From NCBI GenBank assembly GCA_946481235.1, contig CAMLME010000045.1, positions 1 through 12,325 on the forward strand: DNA of 12,325 nucleotides, in the 5' to 3' direction. Origin of the DNA: an uncultured Methylobacillus sp. GTDB taxonomy: Bacteria > Pseudomonadota > Gammaproteobacteria > Burkholderiales > Methylophilaceae. The notes under the pieces were generated by a model. It was not told the DNA's origin. It saw only the letters and a list, made by a program, of their open reading frames with translations, and ran no database searches. A program made the translations under genes and the position numbers. How positions within the stretch are numbered: the stretch's first letter is position 1; each line of letters opens with the position of its first letter. Of the stretch, positions 6,396-12,325 are shown piece by piece.

Positions 6396-7244
6396 ATGCA
6401 GGATTTATCCGGAATCGGCCAAGTATCGGATCTACAAATAGACGGTGGCAGAACATTACGATTTTTAAAAACAGGGAAGGGTGCGCCGTTGGTTCTGATG
6501 CATACCATCCGCACGCAACTGGATTACTTTCAGGAGGTGATCCCGCTACTTGCGCAGCATTACACGGTCTATGCCATTGATCTACCCGGCCATGGCTACT
6601 CGTCCATTGACACCAAGGCAAGCTACGACGAGCCGTACTTCCGCAGTGCGGTCATCGCCTTTATAGAGAAACTCGATCTGCGGGAGGTAACCCTGGTAGG
6701 CGAATCCATTGGTGCTGTTTTGGCGCTGACGGTTGCCAGCGCATTGCCTGATCGCATCAAGGCCGTTGTTTCGTCCAATACTTATGACTACGACACGCGC
6801 TATGCAGATGGAGTACGCCGTGGGAATTTCATTGCTAACTTCATCCTTGGTCAGTTTGCCATTCCCGTCCTCGGAGTAGTTTTTGCGACTATGGAAAACA
6901 AACCATTGCTTGGCCTCATCATGCGTGGCGGATTGCGGATGAAGCGCTGGATGCCCAATCAATTACTCACTGAATTTAATCGCGCTGGATATCGCAAAGG
7001 CTACCGTTATGTAGAGCGCAACGTCTTCGCCAACTGGCGTTCATGGAGCAAGGCCCGATCCAAGTACGCTGGGGTGAAAGCGCCTGTCAAACTCATCTAC
7101 GGCGAAGATGACTGGTCGACGCTGGAGGAACGCCAGCGCACCGCAAAAGAGTTAGGTGGAGTAGCCATCACCACTGTTGCCAATACCGGCCATTTTGCCT
7201 TTGTCGATAACCCCCGCAAACTGGTCGAACTGGTATTGGCCTGA
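6396..7244 (+). CDS. Alpha/beta-fold hydrolase
   Basis: A 282-residue alpha/beta hydrolase. The nucleophile elbow is GESIG with S104. The acid is probably D239 (in YGEDDWST, with D238 adjacent) and the histidine is H266 (TGHFAF). DLPGHGYS at 62-69 is the usual conserved loop. The oxyanion-hole segment reads LVLMHTIRTQ (32-41), so the family's common HG is replaced by HT. A long lid region, about 130-220, is rich in Arg, Asn and hydrophobics. AGAGGAG at 6382-6388 precedes the ATG by 7 bp. It lies 48 bp after the SDR gene in the same operon. An esterase, C-C hydrolase or related activity acting on the same compound as the SDR is plausible; the class cannot be settled from sequence. Confidence 0.9.
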   Translation: MQDLSGIGQVSDLQIDGGRTLRFLKTGKGAPLVLMHTIRTQLDYFQEVIPLLAQHYTVYAIDLPGHGYSSIDTKASYDEPYFRSAVIAFIEKLDLREVTLVGESIGAVLALTVASALPDRIKAVVSSNTYDYDTRYADGVRRGNFIANFILGQFAIPVLGVVFATMENKPLLGLIMRGGLRMKRWMPNQLLTEFNRAGYRKGYRYVERNVFANWRSWSKARSKYAGVKAPVKLIYGEDDWSTLEERQRTAKELGGVAITTVANTGHFAFVDNPRKLVELVLA

Positions 7245-7262
7245 CCGAAGAAACTAGCGATC

Positions 7263-7499
7263 ATGGCAAATAAAATCGCATATCGTTATCGCGTGGTCCT
7301 TTTCGCATTGATCATGTCAGCCAGCACCGCATTGATTGTGTCCGGCATCATTATTTATCTGCATTCGGCACCTCACGCGCGCTTTGTGATGAAATGGCTG
7401 ACCGCATTTGTGACTGCATGGCCCATCGTGTTTATCGCAATTTTGATTATTGCTCCTCTGGTCAATAAATTACTCAACCAGTTTGTAGAGGAGCGTTAA
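7263..7499 (+). CDS. Small two-helix inner-membrane protein, DUF2798-like
   Basis: A 78-residue protein with two membrane helices, about 10-31 (VVLFALIMSASTALIVSG, then IIIY) and about 48-68 (FVTAWPIVFIAILIIAP). A short loop containing RFVMKWL separates them, and the tail is charged (NQFVEER). The length, the MS in helix 1, the W-L before helix 2 and the late proline match my recollection of the DUF2798 family, which has no known function. It starts 18 bp after the hydrolase stop and has only a weak Shine-Dalgarno site, so it is probably translated from the shared mRNA. Its role with the SDR and hydrolase is unknown. Confidence 0.8.
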   Translation: MANKIAYRYRVVLFALIMSASTALIVSGIIIYLHSAPHARFVMKWLTAFVTAWPIVFIAILIIAPLVNKLLNQFVEER

Positions 7500-7676
7500 T
7501 CATGGGATGGCCTGCTTAGCTATTCCGACAGACCTATTTCTTTCGATCATCTGCCACCATGAATCAAAAGGGCCTGAAATTTTTCAGGCCCTTTTTAATC
7601 CTTTGTCCTAAAGCCGGTCCGAAACCATAATTGCATCTGGGCGTCGAACCTGTAACTCCACCCCCGGCGTCCAATC
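7500..7676. other. Intergenic region before the PLD-VTT gene
   Basis: Apart from the terminator at 7566-7596, nothing clear is visible. The best promoter-like pair, TTGCAT (7631-7636) with TGTAAC (7651-7656), has a 14-bp spacer, too short for sigma70. No Shine-Dalgarno site precedes the ATG at 7677. The promoter of the PLD-EEP unit is therefore not identified. Confidence 0.5.
7566..7596 (+). terminator. Intrinsic terminator of the SDR-hydrolase-DUF2798 operon
   Basis: GGGCCTGAA (7570-7578) pairs with TTCAGGCCC (7583-7591) around a 4-nt loop. An A4/T4 extension and a T5 run (7592-7596) follow. It starts 66 bp after the DUF2798 stop. The A-run on the other side means it could also act on minus-strand transcripts. 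Confidence 0.9.
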
Positions 7677-9836
7677 ATGCAACACCACTTTTCTGCGCAT
7701 CAGCCCCCTCGGTTGTTACGGCCGGGCCGCAACTGCTGGCGCATCGAGCATGCCCATCGCTTCAGCATGCTGGTCGATGCCGATATCTATTTCAAAACAT
7801 TGAGAAAAGCCATTCTCAAAGCCAGGCACAGCGTTTTCATCCTTAGCTGGGATATCGACAGCCGAACACGTCTGGTGCCGGATGGTGCCAATGACGGTTA
7901 TCCCGAGCAGTTAGGGGAATTTCTCTATGCTGTGGCAGACGACCGTCCTGACCTGGACATCCATGTGCTCAACTGGAATTTCGCGATGCTGTATGCGCTG
8001 GAGCGCGAGTGGCCGGTAACCAGGCTGGGCTGGCGTAGCCATCACCGGCGGGTGAAATTTCATATGGATGCCGAGCATCCGGTCGGGGCTTCACATCATC
8101 AAAAGGTCGTGGTCATCGACGATGCGCTGGCATTTGCCGGCGGCCTGGATATCACGCGCTGCCGCTGGGATACCACTGACCATGCCTGCGATTCGCCATT
8201 GCGACGCGATAACGACGGCAAACCTTATGGGCCATTCCACGACGTGCAGGCCATGGTGGACGGCGATGTTGCGCACGCGCTGGGCGAACTCGCGCGTGAA
8301 CGTTGGGAACGGGGCACCGGCCGAGAGCCCAAAGCGGCATCCGCCAAGGCAGCACAGGATTTATGGCCGGAGGACATTCCTCCTGATATTACCGATATCG
8401 AGATCGGTATTGCGCGTACCGAGCCGGCCTACAACGGACGTACCGGCGTGTACGAAGTGCGTCAGTTGCATCTCGACGCCATCGCTGCCGCGCGCGAGAA
8501 ACTGTTCTTCGAGAACCAGTATTTCACTTCCGACCTGATCTGCAATGCACTGGCGGCGCGCCTGATCGGAGAAGATGCGCCGGAAGTCATGATCGTGACG
8601 CCCAAGACCCAGAGCGGCTGGCTGGAGCAGGCAACCATGGGCGTATTGCGGGCACGCGTGCATCAGCGCCTGAAAATGGCCGACGGGCAAGGCCGCTATC
8701 GCATGTATTGCGCGGAATTGCCGGGGATGAAGGAGGGCGGGTGCCTTAATGTACACAGCAAGGTCTTTACGATGGACGACGACCTCATTTGCGTTGGTTC
8801 CGCCAACCTCAGCAATCGTTCGATGTCGCTCGATACCGAATGCAAACTGGCGATCGAAGCGCATGGCAGCCGGCAGGATGAGGTGCGCCGCGCAATTGCC
8901 CGGCTGCGCAGCCGCCTGATGGGCGAGCATCTTGACGTGGCACCGGAAAAAGTCGACGAAGAACTGCAGCGCCGTGCGAGCCTGCATGAAACGGTTGCTG
9001 CCTTGCAGGGTTCGGGGAGGTCGTTGAATGTATTCGACCCCGAGTCGGTGCCGGAGCTGGATGCCCTGATACCGGAGCAGGCGGCGTTCGACCCCGAGAA
9101 GCCTATCGACCCGGATGAGCTGTTCGAGCAGTTTGTGCCTCGTGATGTCCACCGGCCGGTACCGCGGCGCATGATTGCCTTCGGCGCGCTGGCGATGACA
9201 CTGATCCTGCTGGCGATCGCGTGGCGTTGGACGCCGCTGGGAGAATGGGTCAACCTGGCATCCATGGTCAAGCTGGCGCGTAGCCTCGACGCCATGCCTT
9301 TCACGCCGGTGGTGGTGGTCGGCGGGTATGCCGTCGCCGGCCTGCTGATGGTGCCTGTCCTCTTGCTGATCGGCGTTACCGGCATTGTATTCGGCCCGCT
9401 TGCGGGCGTTTTGTATGCCACCGGTGGCACCATGCTGAGCGCCGTCATTACTTACGGCATCGGCCGCTGGCTGGGCAAGGATACCGTCAACCGCCTGCTT
9501 GGGCCGCGCGTCAGGCGCATGCAGAATCACATCGCCAAGCGCGGCATCGTTGCCGTGGCCGTTATCCGCCTGTTTCCGGTAGCGCCTTTCACCGTAGTCA
9601 ATGTGATTGCAGGCGCCCTCCACATCCCGTTCCGCGATTACCTGATCGGCACGATGCTTGGCATGGTGCCCGGCATCATCATTACCGTCACCTTTGCCCA
9701 TCACCTGGCCGAAGCCGCGCGCAACCCGAGTCCGGGCGGGATTGCCTTGCTGGTGGGCGTTGCAGTCCTGATTATCGCTACGGCAATCGGATTGCAACGG
9801 GTGTTTGAACGCAGAGCCAACGCCGAAGCACAATGA
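7677..9836 (+). CDS. Phospholipase D-family enzyme fused to a C-terminal VTT/TVP38 (DedA-like) membrane domain
   Basis: A 719-residue two-part protein. Residues about 13-400 are a PLD-superfamily enzyme with two HKD motifs: H141-x-K143-x4-D148 (HHQKVVVID) and H360-x-K362-x4-D367 (VHSKVFTMD). Between them is ENQYF at 279-283, and after the second is GSANLSNRSM at 374-383. Both are hallmarks of true PLDs rather than ordinary cardiolipin synthases. Residues about 400-495 are an acidic linker. A membrane helix runs at about 499-517, then a VTT/SNARE-associated domain at about 540-690. The latter has RLFPVAPF (631-638) and GTMLGMVPG (658-666), as in TVP38/TMEM64 and DedA proteins; some relatives are lipid scramblases or undecaprenyl-phosphate flippases. 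It probably hydrolyses or transfers phospholipid head groups at the membrane, coupled to lipid movement (inference). The ATG at 7677 is the first in-frame ATG after a stop at 7653 and has no clear Shine-Dalgarno site. The stop overlaps the next gene by 4 bp. Confidence 0.93.
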   Translation: MQHHFSAHQPPRLLRPGRNCWRIEHAHRFSMLVDADIYFKTLRKAILKARHSVFILSWDIDSRTRLVPDGANDGYPEQLGEFLYAVADDRPDLDIHVLNWNFAMLYALEREWPVTRLGWRSHHRRVKFHMDAEHPVGASHHQKVVVIDDALAFAGGLDITRCRWDTTDHACDSPLRRDNDGKPYGPFHDVQAMVDGDVAHALGELARERWERGTGREPKAASAKAAQDLWPEDIPPDITDIEIGIARTEPAYNGRTGVYEVRQLHLDAIAAAREKLFFENQYFTSDLICNALAARLIGEDAPEVMIVTPKTQSGWLEQATMGVLRARVHQRLKMADGQGRYRMYCAELPGMKEGGCLNVHSKVFTMDDDLICVGSANLSNRSMSLDTECKLAIEAHGSRQDEVRRAIARLRSRLMGEHLDVAPEKVDEELQRRASLHETVAALQGSGRSLNVFDPESVPELDALIPEQAAFDPEKPIDPDELFEQFVPRDVHRPVPRRMIAFGALAMTLILLAIAWRWTPLGEWVNLASMVKLARSLDAMPFTPVVVVGGYAVAGLLMVPVLLLIGVTGIVFGPLAGVLYATGGTMLSAVITYGIGRWLGKDTVNRLLGPRVRRMQNHIAKRGIVAVAVIRLFPVAPFTVVNVIAGALHIPFRDYLIGTMLGMVPGIIITVTFAHHLAEAARNPSPGGIALLVGVAVLIIATAIGLQRVFERRANAEAQ

Positions 9837-10582
9837 ACCTGAACGATGCCAATCTGCTGAGCCCCGTCGAAGAGGGCATGACCCCGGACTTCAATCCATG
9901 GCCGGTGACGGTGGCCACCTACAACATACACAGCGCCATCGGGATGGATGGCCAGTTTTCACCGGTGCGGGTGGGCGAGGTATTGCAGGAAATGCGTGCC
10001 GACATCATTGCCTTGCAGGAAGTGCCGTTGGGCGGCGAGGATTGGCCGGATGTATTGCAGGTTCTACAAGAGATGACCGGTTATCACGCTGTCGAAGGCC
10101 CGACGCATTGCAATCCGAAACGCCGGTTCGGCAATGCCGTCCTGAGCCGCTACCCCATTATCGCCACGCGCAATATTGACCTGTCATTCGGCCGCTGCGA
10201 ACCGCGCGGCGCGCTGGATGCGGATATTGACTGCCATGGTCACCCGCTGCGCGTGATTGCCACCCATCTCGGCCTGCGCCCCGGTGAACGGCGCGCGCAG
10301 ATACGCACTTTGCTGCAGGCTTTCGGCACCAACCAGATGCCGATGATCCTGATGGGCGATATCAATGAGTGGCTGACGTGGGGGCGGCCGCTACGCATGC
10401 TGCATCGTCATTTCGAGGAGGCGCCCGCGCCGGCGACGTTCCCGGCGCCCTGGCCGGTGTTCGCGCTTGATCGGATTTGGATCAGCCCGCGCCGGCGGCT
10501 GGTGCATGTCGAAGTCCACGCGACGCCGCTGGCGAAGATGGCCTCAGATCATCTGCCCTTGATCGCGCGCATCGACGGATAA
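9833..10582 (+). CDS. Endonuclease/exonuclease/phosphatase (EEP) family protein
   Basis: A 249-residue metal-dependent phosphoesterase of the DNase I/inositol phosphatase/sphingomyelinase fold. All the usual active-site residues are present in order: N31 (TYNIH), E63 (LQEV), H145 (THLGL), D176 and N178 (MGDINEW), and D239-H240 (SDHLPL). It has no signal peptide or membrane helix, so it probably acts in the cytoplasm or at the inner face of the membrane. The start overlaps the stop of the PLD-VTT gene as ATGA, which indicates translational coupling. E. coli has a comparable pair, clsB (a PLD-type cardiolipin synthase) next to ybhP (EEP family). By that analogy a phospholipid-derived phosphodiester or phosphomonoester is a more likely substrate than DNA (inference). 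It ends 6 bp before the stop of the convergent GTPase gene. Confidence 0.92.
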   Translation: MNLNDANLLSPVEEGMTPDFNPWPVTVATYNIHSAIGMDGQFSPVRVGEVLQEMRADIIALQEVPLGGEDWPDVLQVLQEMTGYHAVEGPTHCNPKRRFGNAVLSRYPIIATRNIDLSFGRCEPRGALDADIDCHGHPLRVIATHLGLRPGERRAQIRTLLQAFGTNQMPMILMGDINEWLTWGRPLRMLHRHFEEAPAPATFPAPWPVFALDRIWISPRRRLVHVEVHATPLAKMASDHLPLIARIDG

Positions 10583-10588
10583 CAGGCC

Positions 10589-11605
10589 CTAAATCTGCAT
10601 CAGCAGATTGCGTATTTTCTTTTCGTCCAACCCCTTGCCGATGATTACCACGCGGGACGAGGGGTGCTCTTCGGTCCATCCCTCCAACAGCGTCGGCGGA
10701 TAAAGCGTGTGCTGCACCGCATGCACCGCCAGCGGTGCGGGACTGTCGTCGACATGGACGATGCCTTTCAGTCGCAGCAGGCTGGTGCCGTGTTGTTCGC
10801 AAAGCTTTTGCAGCGCCGGTTCAAGTTGCGACCAGCGCAGCGGCTGGGGCAGGGTGACGGTAAAGCTGCCGATGGCATCGTCGTGTATTTTTTGCGGCAA
10901 GGTGCCGCGCACGGCATTGCCACGTTCCGGCGCGCGCAGCCAGCGTTGCGGCTGAGCCTTCTTGCTATCGGCGTCGAAGAGACCGACGTTGATGATGGAT
11001 TGCGGGTCGATGTGACCGAAGGTCATGCGGTGCTGCGTCGCGCCGGGGTTGAGGGTGCCCAGGGCTTGAGTGAGCTCTTCCAGTTGTTCGCGCGTCGCGA
11101 GATCGGCTTTGGAAATCAGCAACACGTCGGCCACTGCCGCCTGTTTTCGCGCTTCGGCATGTTCATCGAGTTGCGCCAGGCCATGTGCGCCGTCTACTAC
11201 CACGACGACCGCGTCAAGGCGGTAGTTCGTGCCGATCAGGGGTTCGTTGAGCAGGTTGGCCAGGATGGGGCCGGGGTCGGCCAGCCCGGTGGTTTCGATG
11301 ACCAGCCGGCTGAATTCGGGAATGGCGTGCAAGGCACGCTTGAAATAAAGGTCGCGCAAGGTATCGGCAAGTTCGGTGCGCAGCGTGCAGCACAGGCAAC
11401 CGGAGCCGAGCAGCAGCGTATTTTCGGCGATGTAAGTGTCTTCGACCGTCCGCGCGAGAATATGGTCCAGCCCGGCCTCGCCGATTTCGTTGATGACCAC
11501 GGCCGTGTCGTGCATGTCTTCGTGACGCAGCAGCTTGTTGAGCAGCGTGGTCTTGCCGCTGCCGAGAAAGCCGGTGAGGAGGGTGACGGGGATGCGTTTG
11601 TCCAT
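10589..11605 (-). CDS. CobW/COG0523-family GTP-binding metallochaperone-type protein
   Basis: A 338-residue GTPase of the group that includes zinc chaperones, nitrile hydratase activators and CobW. The P-loop GFLGSGKT is at residues 12-19. The metal-binding CxCC signature (C70, C72, C73 in GCLCCTLR) follows. Walker B-type IETTGLADP is at 103-111. The guanine-specificity motif appears as SKAD at 165-168 in place of NKxD. A CobW_C domain is at about 245-338. The linker between the domains lacks the histidine-rich run found in many zinc-related members. The ATG giving MDKRIPVTLLTG is preferred because family members start this way. An upstream GTG (start at 11644) would add 13 unrelated residues, and neither start has a good Shine-Dalgarno site. 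It lies 52 bp downstream of fpr on the same strand. Its client protein and metal are unknown, and no Zur-like site was recognised. Confidence 0.9.
   Translation of the reverse strand: MDKRIPVTLLTGFLGSGKTTLLNKLLRHEDMHDTAVVINEIGEAGLDHILARTVEDTYIAENTLLLGSGCLCCTLRTELADTLRDLYFKRALHAIPEFSRLVIETTGLADPGPILANLLNEPLIGTNYRLDAVVVVVDGAHGLAQLDEHAEARKQAAVADVLLISKADLATREQLEELTQALGTLNPGATQHRMTFGHIDPQSIINVGLFDADSKKAQPQRWLRAPERGNAVRGTLPQKIHDDAIGSFTVTLPQPLRWSQLEPALQKLCEQHGTSLLRLKGIVHVDDSPAPLAVHAVQHTLYPPTLLEGWTEEHPSSRVVIIGKGLDEKKIRNLLMQI
10592..10609. terminator. Small hairpin at the convergent gene ends
   Basis: AATCTGC and GCAGATT form a perfect 7-bp stem with an ATCA loop. It lies 9 bp after the EEP stop and within the last codons of the minus-strand GTPase gene. 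It could help end transcription of the PLD-EEP unit, but it has no T-run and is AT-rich, so this is tentative. Confidence 0.3.
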
Positions 11606-11657
11606 AGGGGAGTGGATTTTAGCATTGCCCCGTACCCCGCTCACCGGAAGGAGGAAA

Positions 11658-12325
11658 CTACTTTTCGACGAATGCGCGCTCGATCACGTAATCGCCCGGA
11701 TCGCCGATGCGCGGCGAAATCTTGAATCCGCGCCGATCCAATAAGGCACTGGTGTCTTCCAGCATCTGCGGGCTGCCGCAGATCATGCCGCGGTCCACCG
11801 CCGGGTCGAGCGGCGGCAGGCCGATGTCCTCGAACAACTTGCCGGACTCGATCAGGTCGGTCAGACGGCCCTGGTTGCGGTACGGCTCGCGCGTCACGGT
11901 GGGGTAGTAGATCAGCTTGTTGCGGACTTCTTCGCCGAAAAATTCGTTTTGCGGCAACTCGTTGTTAATAAAATCCTCATAGGCCAGTTCATTCACGTAG
12001 CGCACGCCGTGAATCAGCACGATCTTCTCATAGCGTTCGTAGGCTTCCGGGTCCTGGATCACGCTCATGAAGGGCGCGAGGCCGGTGCCGGTGGAGAACA
12101 GGTAAAGATGGTTGCCGGGCAGCAGGTCGTGCAGCACCAGCGTGCCGGTCGGCTTGCGGCTGACCAGCACTTCCTGGCCGACTTCGAGGTGCTGCAGGCG
12201 CGAGGTCAGCGGGCCGTTGGGCACCTTGATGCTGAAGAATTCCAGGTGCTCCTCGTAATTCGGGCTGGCAATACTGTAGGCGCGCAGCAGCGGCTTGCCG
12301 TTCACGTGCAGGCCGATCATCACGA
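11658..12325 (-). CDS. fpr: Ferredoxin/flavodoxin-NADP+ reductase (5' end outside window)
   Basis: This is a cytoplasmic FAD enzyme that moves electrons between NADPH and ferredoxin or flavodoxin, for iron-sulfur cluster repair, radical enzymes and oxidative stress. The visible part is about 222 residues and reads into the right edge. The first residues (VMIGL) match the internal FVMIGL region of Fpr, so roughly 35 N-terminal residues are missing and the GTG/ATG near the edge is not the real start. The FAD-binding RAYSIASP is about residue 14 of the visible part. The NADP-binding STGTGLAPF follows. CGSPQML comes later in the NADP domain, and the C-terminal YVIERAFVEK is the form seen in bacterial Fpr of subclass I type. 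The CobW-type gene follows on the same strand, possibly in the same transcript. Confidence 0.93.
   Translation of the reverse strand, partial: VMIGLHVNGKPLLRAYSIASPNYEEHLEFFSIKVPNGPLTSRLQHLEVGQEVLVSRKPTGTLVLHDLLPGNHLYLFSTGTGLAPFMSVIQDPEAYERYEKIVLIHGVRYVNELAYEDFINNELPQNEFFGEEVRNKLIYYPTVTREPYRNQGRLTDLIESGKLFEDIGLPPLDPAVDRGMICGSPQMLEDTSALLDRRGFKISPRIGDPGDYVIERAFVEK

Noticed and set aside
8361..9833. 490-residue open frame on the minus strand
   Set aside because: It is antisense to the PLD-VTT gene, which has full catalytic motifs. The product is rich in His, Arg and Gln with no recognisable domain, as expected from the complement of a GC-rich gene.
10664..11725. 353-residue open frame on the plus strand
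   Set aside because: It is antisense to the CobW-type gene and the fpr end. The true motifs (P-loop, CxCC) are on the minus strand, so this is a shadow frame.
1..12325. CRISPR arrays, tRNA/rRNA genes, insertion sequences
   Set aside because: I saw no regularly spaced repeats, tRNA-like segments, transposase motifs or terminal inverted repeats with target duplications.

Overview
The window looks like a chromosomal segment of a Gram-negative proteobacterium, most likely a betaproteobacterium. The reasons are a tripartite-type RND efflux pump with a lipoprotein adaptor, a ferredoxin-NADP reductase whose C-terminus (YVIERAFVEK) is the proteobacterial Fpr form, a COG0523 GTPase, and a phospholipase D/VTT fusion next to an EEP-family gene. 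The genus cannot be fixed from sequence alone. No RNA genes, insertion sequences or CRISPR arrays were seen.

Layout. (1) Positions 1-4418 hold the tail of a probable TetR repressor, a promoter with a dyad that could be its operator, and a two-gene RND operon (adaptor and inner-membrane permease, ATGA overlap). The operon is followed by a hairpin and has no outer-membrane partner gene. (2) Positions 4419-4830 hold no gene, but contain small repeats and two hairpins; the second is a strong, probably bidirectional terminator. (3) Positions 4831-7596 are a divergent regulatory unit. A TetR repressor on the minus strand faces a plus-strand operon of a short-chain dehydrogenase/reductase, an alpha/beta hydrolase and a two-helix DUF2798-type membrane protein, closed by a clear intrinsic terminator. 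The divergent promoter region carries two TACC-N4-GGTA dyads around a near-consensus sigma70 promoter, so it looks like an inducible detoxification or catabolic operon. (4) Positions 7677-10582 are a two-gene unit: a 719-residue fusion of an HKD phospholipase D with a C-terminal VTT/TVP38 (DedA-like) membrane domain, overlapping by 4 bp with an endonuclease/exonuclease/phosphatase-family gene. This suggests a membrane-lipid remodelling module. (5) On the minus strand, converging on the previous unit, lie a CobW/COG0523 metallochaperone-type GTPase and, upstream of it, fpr, which runs off the right edge.

By eye, the left and middle parts (up to about 7.6 kb) have more AT-rich intergenic DNA and more mixed codon use than the GC-rich right part. 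The efflux and detoxification genes may therefore be accessory DNA next to a more conserved core. The least described parts are the PLD-VTT/EEP pair and the SDR-hydrolase-DUF2798 operon with its two-operator promoter.
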